This document shows, piece by piece, positions 36,243-42,715 of a stretch of 44,575 bases of DNA. The notes beneath the pieces are model-generated. The model saw only the letters and a program-made list of their open reading frames with translations, was not told the DNA's origin and ran no database searches. The position numbers and the translations under genes were made by a program. The first letter of the stretch is position 1; every line of letters begins with the position of its first letter. This stretch comes from an uncultured Prevotella sp. (GTDB lineage: Bacteria > Bacteroidota > Bacteroidia > Bacteroidales > Bacteroidaceae): NCBI GenBank assembly GCA_946623195.1, contig CAMOQW010000004.1:1-44575 (forward strand). The letters run 5' to 3'.

Positions 36243-36420
36243 AGTCTCACGGTCTCACAGTCTCAGTCTCAGTTCGAAAAAAGACATACCTACATTTTTC
36301 GAAATCGCCTATGTATTCGTTATAACTTATTAATAATCAAATATATATATAATATATATAAGATGAGAAACGGAAAGCGGGGTGTCTCGAAAAACAACTG
36401 AGACTCTGAGACTGAGACAG
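36243..36420. repeat. GTCTCAG-repeat inverted arms around an A/T-rich core
   Basis: The left arm (36243-36274) is four copies of GTCTCA with 2-nt or no spacers, ending CAGTCTCAGTCTCAGTT. The right arm (36396-36420) is its inverse, built of CTGAGAC units. TTCGAAAAA-type sequences flank both inner edges. Between them lies a 40-bp run of almost pure A/T (36320-36361). It sits just before the helicase/primase genes. Confidence 0.7.
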
Positions 36421-36459
36421 CCGGATTTACAATCGACAATTAAAAACATCTGAAACACA

Positions 36460-37764
36460 ATGAATTACAACATTTTCAGCAACATCGCTCCGGCGATGCC
36501 AAAGCCTGCAAAAGGCACAGAAATCGTGAAATTACTCCTCTCTCAGGTGTCAGAAGAGATGCGCCAACCGCTTCTTCCGATGACTATTCCCGCCCTGGCT
36601 GCCCACGTCTCAGGCGTACAGTTCAAGTATTCCGACAACAAATACTATGAGCTCTGCGGCCAGATGGGCCATCTCATCGGGCCCTCGGGCATAGGCAAAG
36701 ACCAGCTGCACGACCTGATAGAGGCCATCATGCGCTCGTTCCGCAGTCATGACGAAGGGGAATACAAGAAGCTGGAGGACTGGGCCCGCCAGCGCAGCAC
36801 CAAGGGCAGTAACCGGGACAAGCCCGAGCGCCCCGAGGTGGCTATCTGGTTTCCGCCAATCGACGTCACCAGCGCGGCCTTCCTTCAGAATGCCCTGGGA
36901 CTGGAGAAGCTGGGCGGGCGCACGCAGTATCTGAATCTGCCCGAGGTGGAGATGGTCGACAAGATGTGTGGCGGCCATAAGCAGGTGAGCATCATGGTGC
37001 GCAACATCTACGACCGCAAGCGCGTGGGTGCACTCAGGGCCACCAGCGAGGGCGTGACGGGCAATCCGCTCATCAGGGCCAACCTGACGTTCAGCTCCAT
37101 ACCCGAGGTGGCGCGTTCGTTCTACAAGCGCGACATGATCAATGGCTTCTTCGGACGCATACCCTTCTCCTACAAGGCACGGGGCGAGCGCAAGGGAAAG
37201 ATTCCGCGCAAGGGCGACTTCGACGATGCTTTCCTGGAGCAGCTTGACCGCTATCTGGTGCGACTGGACAACTGCAGAGGGCGCTTCGTGGTGAAGCCTC
37301 TCAACAAGATGGCCGACCTGCTGGCCGAGAAAATGGCGCGGCTGGCCGACCTGGCCGACGACGACATACTCTTCGAACTCTCCCACCGCAGCATCTTCTC
37401 TGCCTGGAAGAAGGCTGCGACGCTCTGGATACTGAACGACCAGACGTGGACGCGCTCCATCGGCGAATACATGGTGTGGTTCTGCTACTACGACCTGTGG
37501 TCGAAGGTGCGTGTCTTCGGCGACATGTTCAAGACTGGCGATGCTCCTGGCGACGAGGCCCAGAAGAGCGGCCCGAAGAATATGCTCGACGACCTGAGCG
37601 ACCCTTTCACCGAGCAGCAGCTGGAGGCCCTGCGCCTGCAACTTGGCAAGTCGAAGGACGGCACGCGCCATCAGCTCAACGTATGGAAGAACAGGGGCTT
37701 CATCACCTACAGCTGCCAGACGGGGCTCTACTCGAAGACCGATGCCTATCTGAACGGAAAGTGA
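36460..37764 (+). CDS. DUF3987-type primase/helicase-associated ATPase
   Basis: 434 residues resembling the DUF3987 ATPases of Bacteroidetes mobile or phage-like modules. Walker A is GPSGIGKD (74-81) and a Walker-B-like strand follows in LNLPEVEMVD. The later segment NMLDDLSDPFTEQQLEALR and a C-terminal winged-helix-like part follow. Many relatives carry an N-terminal VirE/BT4734-like or primase domain of 250-350 residues; this one lacks it, and a separate CHC2 primase gene starts 5 nt downstream, so the fusion seems to be split here. It probably acts as a replicative-type helicase. The preceding 252-bp spacer holds a large inverted repeat with an A/T core. Confidence 0.75.
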   Translation: MNYNIFSNIAPAMPKPAKGTEIVKLLLSQVSEEMRQPLLPMTIPALAAHVSGVQFKYSDNKYYELCGQMGHLIGPSGIGKDQLHDLIEAIMRSFRSHDEGEYKKLEDWARQRSTKGSNRDKPERPEVAIWFPPIDVTSAAFLQNALGLEKLGGRTQYLNLPEVEMVDKMCGGHKQVSIMVRNIYDRKRVGALRATSEGVTGNPLIRANLTFSSIPEVARSFYKRDMINGFFGRIPFSYKARGERKGKIPRKGDFDDAFLEQLDRYLVRLDNCRGRFVVKPLNKMADLLAEKMARLADLADDDILFELSHRSIFSAWKKAATLWILNDQTWTRSIGEYMVWFCYYDLWSKVRVFGDMFKTGDAPGDEAQKSGPKNMLDDLSDPFTEQQLEALRLQLGKSKDGTRHQLNVWKNRGFITYSCQTGLYSKTDAYLNGK

Positions 37765-37769
37765 GCAGT

Positions 37770-38660
37770 ATGGATAAGTATGACATTCAGCGCCTGCGCG
37801 ACCTGCCCATCGAGTGCGTCGCCGGGCGGCTCGGACTCAGGGTGCAGCGCCACAAGGCGCTGTGCCCCTTCCACGACGACCACCACGCCTCGCTGTCGTT
37901 CCACAATGGCAAGTACCGGTGCTTCGTCTGCGGGGCCTCGGGCGACACCATCAGTCTGGCCAGACAGCTGCTGCAGAAGGGCTTCGTGGACACGTGCCGA
38001 TGGCTGGCCGACGAGCACAACGTCATCATGACCGAATACAAGCCCGAGCAGGATAGGCAGCAGGCAGTCTTCGACGCCTCGCGCTATGTCCGCTACTTCG
38101 AGCACCCGTGGCTCTCTGACGAGGCGCGGCGCTTCCTCTTTCAGGAGCGCAGGCTCGACCAGAGGGTGGTGGCCTGGTGCCGCGTGACGTCATGGAAGGA
38201 CCGCCGCCAGGTGCCCTGGCTGCAGATTCCCTACTACGACCGTGACGGCCGACTGGTGGGCGTGCAGAACCGCAACATGGTGCGCGGCGGCGAGCCCCGG
38301 TTCCGCTTTCCGGGCGGTTCGGAGTGCGGCATCTACAACCTGCCCGTGCTCAATCTGCTCCAGCCCCGCGAGCCCCTCTACATCGCCGAGGGCTGCAGCG
38401 ACTGCTGGGCCATGCTCTCGGCAGGCCACAAGGCCATCGCCATCCCATCGGCCACGCTGCTCAAAGCCCGCGACCGTCAGTTGCTCCGTGACCTGAACAG
38501 CGAGTTGCAGCCACAGTTCCACATGTTTCCCGACCGCGACGCGCCAGGCGAGAGGCTCTTCATGCAGCTGCAGCAGTTGCTGCCCGACATTGTGCACCAC
38601 CAGCTGCCCATCGGCTGCAAGGACTACAGCGACCTGTACCTCCAGCGGCGTCCGCCCTGA
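37770..38660 (+). CDS. CHC2 zinc-finger / TOPRIM DNA primase
   Basis: 296 residues, a compact DnaG-type primase. The zinc finger is Cys32-x2-His35 ... Cys51-x2-Cys54 (LCPFHDDHHA, KYRCFVCGASGD). TOPRIM follows with the acidic EG in LYIAEGCSDCWAML and DRDAPG as the DxD-like motif. There is no DnaB-interacting helical domain, consistent with pairing to the adjacent DUF3987 ATPase instead of DnaB. The ATG at 37770 gives the canonical N-terminus DIQRLRDLPIECVAGRLGL. An in-frame extension back to 37446 lies within the ATPase gene in another frame and is rejected. After the stop, another frame stays open through a heptapeptide-encoding repeat (38668-38730). Confidence 0.9.
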   Translation: MDKYDIQRLRDLPIECVAGRLGLRVQRHKALCPFHDDHHASLSFHNGKYRCFVCGASGDTISLARQLLQKGFVDTCRWLADEHNVIMTEYKPEQDRQQAVFDASRYVRYFEHPWLSDEARRFLFQERRLDQRVVAWCRVTSWKDRRQVPWLQIPYYDRDGRLVGVQNRNMVRGGEPRFRFPGGSECGIYNLPVLNLLQPREPLYIAEGCSDCWAMLSAGHKAIAIPSATLLKARDRQLLRDLNSELQPQFHMFPDRDAPGERLFMQLQQLLPDIVHHQLPIGCKDYSDLYLQRRPP

Positions 38661-38667
38661 CCCGCCG

Positions 38668-38735
38668 TTATCTGCCAACAACCCTGCCTTATTGCGGAAT
38701 AACCCTGCCTTATCCGGAAATAACCCGCCCTTATT
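38668..38735 (+). repeat. 21-bp tandem repeat (3 units plus a partial)
   Basis: Units at 38668-38688, 38689-38709 and 38710-38730 share the pattern TTAtynsnnAAyAACCCkSCC, followed by a partial unit. In the +1 frame relative to the primase they read LSANNPA, LLRNNPA and LSGNNPP, and several differences are synonymous. Confidence 0.7.
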
Positions 38736-38771
38736 GCGCAGTATGGCGCAGCCGCTCCCCGCCCCCTGTAA

Positions 38772-38792
38772 GGGGAGGGGTAGGGGTGGGGG
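38772..38792 (+). other. G-quadruplex motif
   Basis: Four runs of at least four G with loops A, TA and T. This is about as strong as an intramolecular quadruplex consensus gets. The adjoining upstream CTCCCC...GCCCCC could instead pair with the first runs as a hairpin. Confidence 0.75.
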
Positions 38793-38922
38793 TCAGTAAC
38801 TTTTGACCGAAATAAATTGGCTGTTTCATGAAAAGTCGCTAAATTTGGAGCATAATATATTTGTAGGCAGAAAAGATGAATACGGCCCAAGTCATGGTTC
38901 TGCGAAAAAAGTTGCGAAAATA

Positions 38923-38980
38923 TTTGGTGGTTACAGGAATTTTTCGTACCTTTGTAACCGTAATCAATGAGCTGGTTACA
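38923..38980 (+). promoter_or_regulatory. HU-like gene promoter (TTTG-N20-TACCTTTGT) with GGTTACA sites
   Basis: TTTG 38923-38926 and TACCTTTGT 38947-38955 are 20 nt apart. GGTTACA occurs at 38929-38935, inverted (TGTAACC) at 38953-38959 overlapping the -7 box, and again at 38974-38980. This symmetry suggests an operator. The start codon is about 95 nt downstream. Confidence 0.8.
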
Positions 38981-39052
38981 AGCGGGATGCGGGCCACCCG
39001 GAGCAGTTGGTCCGAACAGAGTTTCTAATACCATAAAAAACACAACAAAGGT

Positions 39053-39616
39053 ATGATAGAACTTTATCTTTCCAAGGTGACCGAAACGTCGGAAACCGAA
39101 CAGGCGGGCAAGACCTACGCCCGCGTGAGTTACAAACAGACGCTGGGCGTCAAGGAGATGGCTGAGCACATGGCCCACCACAACACGGGATTCTCCGAAG
39201 GTGCCATCACGGGTATTCTGATTGACTTCGTGAAGTGTGTGCGCGAGCAGGTGATGAACGGCAACACGGTGAAGATTGACAACCTGGCCATCTTCAAGGC
39301 GTCCGTGGAGGCCAACGCCCTGGACACCCTCTACGACGCACAGACCGACCGTGTGGCACAGGCCACGCTGGGCACGCTGGCCGAGGGTCAGAAGACGGGT
39401 CCTGCCGTGCGTGCCGTGAAGCTGCTGGCACAGTCGACGGGCGACTTCACCCGCGAGGAGCTGAAGAAGGACGTCAAGTTCGGCTGGACCGACAAGGCCA
39501 AAGCTGAGATTGCGGCTGCCAAGGGCGACAGCACCGGAAACTCCGGAAACTCCGGAAACAGCGGTAACAGCGGTAATTCCGGCGGCGGACTGCCCGGCGA
39601 CCTGGGCAACGGCTAA
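39053..39616 (+). CDS. HU-related DNA-binding protein
   Basis: 187 residues of the HU/IHF-related family common in Bacteroidales. The N-terminal two-thirds has the HU-like fold (ELYLSKVTETSETEQAGKTYARV; TLGVKEMAEHMAHHNTGFSEGAITGILIDFVKC; VREQVMNGNTVKIDNLAIFKAS). After about residue 155 comes a flexible tail with five Gly-Asn-Ser repeats and LPGDLGNG, encoded by a 9-bp repeat (39535-39585). In other Bacteroidales such proteins accompany smalltalk, DUF3987 and an amidase; here the GH25 lysozyme is the nearest wall enzyme, on the other strand. Strong own promoter and terminator; its stop codon begins a heptamer array. Confidence 0.85.
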   Translation: MIELYLSKVTETSETEQAGKTYARVSYKQTLGVKEMAEHMAHHNTGFSEGAITGILIDFVKCVREQVMNGNTVKIDNLAIFKASVEANALDTLYDAQTDRVAQATLGTLAEGQKTGPAVRAVKLLAQSTGDFTREELKKDVKFGWTDKAKAEIAAAKGDSTGNSGNSGNSGNSGNSGGGLPGDLGNG

Positions 39617-39648
39617 GCGGTAAGCAGTAAGCTGTAAGCGGTAAGCGG
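39614..39648 (+). repeat. TAAGCNG heptamer array starting on the HU-like stop codon
   Basis: Five exact 7-nt units (TAAGCGG, TAAGCAG, TAAGCTG, TAAGCGG, TAAGCGG). The first TAA is the stop codon. TAA therefore appears in every frame. The last unit is also part of the terminator stem. Confidence 0.85.
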
Positions 39649-39687
39649 CAAGACCATATATCTTGCGCTTACCTCTTACTTTTTTTT
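39641..39687 (+). terminator. Rho-independent terminator of the HU-like gene
   Basis: GTAAGCGGCAAGA (39641-39653) pairs with TCTTGCGCTTAC (39661-39672), one G bulged, 7-nt loop. An eight-T run begins at 39680 after a short spacer. Confidence 0.7.
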
Positions 39688-39731
39688 GTTCTTTTTCTTG
39701 TGCTTTTTTCTCTCGGTGCGGTTTTTTTTCT

Positions 39732-39740
39732 TATCTTTGC
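39732..39740 (+). promoter_or_regulatory. trmN promoter -7 box TATCTTTGC
   Basis: A full -7 match lying 27 nt before the ATG at 39768. The expected -33 site reads TTCT, so only half of the promoter is clear. The box supports the 39768 start over the in-frame ATG at 39663. Confidence 0.55.
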
Positions 39741-39767
39741 ACCACCAACAAATCTTTGCTACGAGCG

Positions 39768-40448
39768 ATGTTTCAATTCAGGCAATTCACGATAGAACAG
39801 GACCGGTGTGCCATGAAGGTGGGCACGGACGGGGTGCTGCTGGGCGCCTGGGCGCGTGGCGGACGGACGGTGCTCGACGTGGGCACGGGGACGGGCGTCA
39901 TGGCGCTGATGATGGCACAACGCTATGCGGAGGCGCTGGTGACGGCCATCGACATCGACCGTGGCGCCGTGGAGCAGGCGCAGCAGAATGTGAGGCGGTC
40001 GCCCTTTGCCGGGCGCGTCAGCGTGGTGGAGGCCAGCGTGCAGGCTCTGTCAGGCATGGAGCAACACCGGGGCCGCTACGAGGCTGTGGTGAGCAATCCG
40101 CCGTTCTTCATCGACTCCCTGGGGGCTCCTGACGGGCAGCGACATATAGCCCGCCATGCCGACACGCTGACGTATGGCGAACTGATGGAGGCGGCGTGGC
40201 AACTGCTGACGGAGGATGGTGAGCTGAGTGTGGTGGTGCCCTTCGACTACCGACGGCGCATGGAGGACGAGGCTACCTTCCGCGGATTCTTTCCCAGCAG
40301 GCTGTGTGCCGTCAGCACCCGTCAGGGCAAGCCTGCGCGCCGCTATCTGCTGGCCTTCCGCAAGCAGCCCTGCGTGTGTCAGCGCGACATGCTGACCATC
40401 GGCGATGACCGCTACCGGGAACTGACCCGGGACTTTTATCTTTTTTGA
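39768..40448 (+). CDS. trmN: tRNA1(Val) A37 N6-methyltransferase
   Basis: 226 residues of the YfiC/TrmN6 family, which methylates A37 of tRNA-Val. Hallmarks are FRQFTIEQDRCAMKVGTDGVLLGAW at the N-terminus (given in part: CAMKVGTDGVLLGAWA), SAM motif I VLDVGTGTGVMALMMAQR and catalytic VVSNPPFFIDSL. The downstream segment RHADTLTYGELMEAAWQLL is also typical. The ATG at 39768 gives the conserved start MFQFRQFTI. The upstream in-frame ATG at 39663 would add Phe-rich translation of a promoter/terminator region and is rejected. It converges on the GH25 gene across a 53-bp gap holding only a weak AGCCA/TGGCT hairpin. Confidence 0.92.
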   Translation: MFQFRQFTIEQDRCAMKVGTDGVLLGAWARGGRTVLDVGTGTGVMALMMAQRYAEALVTAIDIDRGAVEQAQQNVRRSPFAGRVSVVEASVQALSGMEQHRGRYEAVVSNPPFFIDSLGAPDGQRHIARHADTLTYGELMEAAWQLLTEDGELSVVVPFDYRRRMEDEATFRGFFPSRLCAVSTRQGKPARRYLLAFRKQPCVCQRDMLTIGDDRYRELTRDFYLF

Positions 40449-40501
40449 TATACGGATAATATACTTGAAATTTGAAAGCCAACCTGACTGGCTGGATGGT
40501 G

Positions 40502-41917
40502 CTACTGGTGGAATCCCGTGCGCAGGAAAGCCTCCCACTGGCCCTGATAGCCGTTGAAGACATTGATGTCTACCGGTCCCGTGATGCCGCTGACACGACC
40601 GTCGGGCGTCAGTTGCCAGTACACCAGCTTCACGTCGGGCTTGTATTCGCCATAGCGCGCTATCCAGACGTTGTAGTGCTGCTTGATGTCGGCCGCATCC
40701 TGCAGGTATTTGTTGACAAACATCTGGTTGATATACAGGATGGGGCGCTTGCCGGTACGGTTTTCCACGATTTTCAGCCATTGGCGCACGCGGTTGAGCA
40801 GCACCTCGCCGCCGCCAATCTGCCGGATCTGCGCATCCGTCGGCTCCACGTCCAGCACGGGCGGGAAGTCGTCGCCGCGCACGAGCGTGTTCTGCAGGAA
40901 GTAGGTGGCCTGAGCCTCTGCCGTACTCTTCAGCGAGAAGAAGTGGTAGGCGCCCACCTTGATGCCCAGCCCCTTGGCGTGCACGTAGTCGTTGACGAAA
41001 TAGCGGTTGCGCACGGTGGTGCCCTCCGTCGACTTGATGTAGACGAACGACACGGGGAACGTGCGGCCCTGGGCATCGTGGCGCGAGCCGAGCGACGTGA
41101 TGCGCAGCTGCGACCACTTGATGGCATAGCGCTTGCGGCCCTTCTCGTGCTGGTGGCGCGAGATGTCGATGCCGTAGATGCGCTCGTTGGTGTACTGCAG
41201 CCGCTCGCCCAGGAAGCGGCCCTCTTTCCATTCGCCGATGCGCACCTGATGGTGGGGCGACGACTCGAAGCCGAAGCCGTGGCGACGGTCGCCCAGGAAG
41301 AATCCCTCGTAGTGCGAACCGTCCAGTCCGTCGTAGACGCCCTGTCCGCAGGCCTGCAGCCGATGGTCCATCTGGCCCGTGAAGACCCCCGCCGAGTCGC
41401 GGCGCGAGGCATAGACGATGGTGTCGGCATCGAGGCGGGCACAGACGATGCGGCCTGCCGAGTCGCGCAGGATGGCCTGCCCGCTGAGTCGCCCGTGGCG
41501 GTGGAAAAGGCCTGCCTTCCAGTAGCCGTAGGACATCACGACTGCTGTCATCGGACGCTGGCTGGCGCTGATGGTGTCGCGGCGTAGGATGCGGCCCGTA
41601 CGACCTGACAGGGCTGCCAGCCGCTGGTGCAGGGTGGTGTAGTATTGTGCGATGAGGTTGTAGCCCTCGTCGGTCACGTTATGCACGCGCATGTAGTAGT
41701 CGATTTCAGCTATCTGCGAGCTGATGCTGGTGCTGTCGCCGTGCGGCTGCTGGGCATAGTGCAGCAGCACCTTGTCGGGGATGCGGGGCGGCTCGGCAGG
41801 CTGCGTCACCAGGGGGTTGAGCATGACGAGCAGGGCCAGCACGAGCAGGTCGGACAGTCGCGCCACGCTATTGTTGCGCCGCATGTTGCTGAGGTATGGA
41901 AGTGAGCGATGCTTCAT
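40502..41917 (-). CDS. MORN-containing GH25 lysozyme, membrane-anchored or secreted
   Basis: 471 residues. An N-terminal hydrophobic helix (LLVLALLVMLNPLV) acts as signal anchor. A middle region of about 200 residues contains MORN-like repeats (GVYDGLDGSHYEGFFLGDRRHGFGFE). The C-terminal GH25 muramidase shows YGIDISRHQ, FVYIKSTEGT, KVGAYHFFS, PPVLDVEP (acidic catalytic pair) and DINVFNG. It should cleave peptidoglycan beta-1,4 bonds in the periplasm, or outside the cell. Its ATG overlaps the nudC stop (ATGA), so it is the last gene of nucleotidase-nudC-lysozyme. The MORN part may tether the enzyme or sense its surroundings; that is inference. Confidence 0.88.
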   Translation of the reverse strand: MKHRSLPYLSNMRRNNSVARLSDLLVLALLVMLNPLVTQPAEPPRIPDKVLLHYAQQPHGDSTSISSQIAEIDYYMRVHNVTDEGYNLIAQYYTTLHQRLAALSGRTGRILRRDTISASQRPMTAVVMSYGYWKAGLFHRHGRLSGQAILRDSAGRIVCARLDADTIVYASRRDSAGVFTGQMDHRLQACGQGVYDGLDGSHYEGFFLGDRRHGFGFESSPHHQVRIGEWKEGRFLGERLQYTNERIYGIDISRHQHEKGRKRYAIKWSQLRITSLGSRHDAQGRTFPVSFVYIKSTEGTTVRNRYFVNDYVHAKGLGIKVGAYHFFSLKSTAEAQATYFLQNTLVRGDDFPPVLDVEPTDAQIRQIGGGEVLLNRVRQWLKIVENRTGKRPILYINQMFVNKYLQDAADIKQHYNVWIARYGEYKPDVKLVYWQLTPDGRVSGITGPVDINVFNGYQGQWEAFLRTGFHQ

Positions 41918-42690
41918 GTCGTTTCTTCCAGCCAGGCATCGATGAGCTGGCGGGCTATGCTGAGTTTTTCAGGGATGTGGGGCAGGTGGTCGCGGTCGAA
42001 CCAGGAGCCTTTCGACAGCTCGGACCGCTGCAGGTGGATGCGCCCGTGGTCGTAGTCGGCGGTGAAGCCCACCATCAGTCCGCAGGGGTAGGGCCAGGGC
42101 TGCGAACCGAAGTAGCGCAGGTGGGTGATGTGGAGCCCCGTCTCCTCCATCACCTCGCGGTAGACGGCCTGCTCCAGCGTCTCTCCGGTCTCCACGAATC
42201 CCGCCACCAGTCCGTAGTGGTTGTCGCGGAAGTTGTTGGCATGCACCAGCAGCACCTCGTCCTTGCCGCCAGCGGGACTTACCGCCCGCTTGCGGATGAG
42301 CACGATGATGGCGATGGCCAGCGACGGCCATAGCTCCTTGCCGCAATGCTCGCACTTCTTCGAGATGGCTGTGTCGAAGTGCATGGTGCCGCCGCAGACG
42401 CCGCAGTACTTGGTGTTCTGGTCCCAGTAGAGCAGCTCCTGGCACTTGCCGGCCTTCAGATAGTCGGCTTCGGGCAGCTTGTAGTACGACTGGCGCAGGG
42501 GGCACATCTCGTAGCGGTCGTCGTGCGTGATGGGCTGGTCGATGCGGTAGGCCTTGGCCCCGTCGACATCCATCACCGTGGTCCACGGCTTCACGTCTAC
42601 GGGCGGCTCGGTGGGTATCTGGTAGTGGTCGCCATCCTTCTGGAGCACCAGGTCGGATTGGCAGAATACGAAGTATTTGATGGGATTCAT
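41914..42690 (-). CDS. nudC: NADH pyrophosphatase
   Basis: 258 residues with the NudC layout: an N-terminal domain, a zinc ribbon (CGVCGG and CEHCG), the Nudix box GFVETGETLEQAVYREVMEETGL (G-x5-E-x7-REUxEExGU; all catalytic Glu present), and the NudC-specific SQPWPYPCGLMVGF. It hydrolyses NADH to NMNH and AMP, and in the family also removes NAD caps from RNA. The ATG at 42690 gives MNPIKYFVFCQSD. An in-frame extension to 42807 runs into the preceding nucleotidase gene and is rejected. It lies 25 nt after the nucleotidase gene and overlaps the lysozyme start by 4 nt. A nucleotidase acting on its products would fit the operon. Confidence 0.93.
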   Translation of the reverse strand: MNPIKYFVFCQSDLVLQKDGDHYQIPTEPPVDVKPWTTVMDVDGAKAYRIDQPITHDDRYEMCPLRQSYYKLPEADYLKAGKCQELLYWDQNTKYCGVCGGTMHFDTAISKKCEHCGKELWPSLAIAIIVLIRKRAVSPAGGKDEVLLVHANNFRDNHYGLVAGFVETGETLEQAVYREVMEETGLHITHLRYFGSQPWPYPCGLMVGFTADYDHGRIHLQRSELSKGSWFDRDHLPHIPEKLSIARQLIDAWLEETT

Positions 42691-42715
42691 GGCTTCTGTG
42701 TGTGTGTGCGTCTTG

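Larger units (their letters stand above)
38661..39052. other. 392-bp gap between primase and HU-like gene
   Basis: Holds the 21-bp repeats, an inverted CTCCCC/GGGGAG stem (38755-38777), a G-quadruplex motif (38772-38792), an isolated -7-like box TATATTTGT (38856-38864), and the HU-like promoter with GGTTACA repeats (38923-38980). A 50-codon ORF at 38876-39028 runs across that promoter and is not accepted as a gene. Confidence 0.65.

Noticed and set aside
37446..37769. N-terminal extension of the primase frame
   Set aside because: It overlaps the DUF3987 gene in another frame and would add sequence before the conserved primase start.
38876..39028. 50-codon ORF upstream of the HU-like gene
   Set aside because: It runs straight through the HU-like promoter and GGTTACA sites, and its composition is like a leader. 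The weak TATATTTGT box before it has no -33 element. Probably a chance ORF.
28102..39760. CRISPR array or integrase-bearing mobile element
   Set aside because: No repeat-spacer pattern of 25-45 bp units and no recombinase, relaxase or transposase motif was found; the repeats are short arrays or inverted arms.
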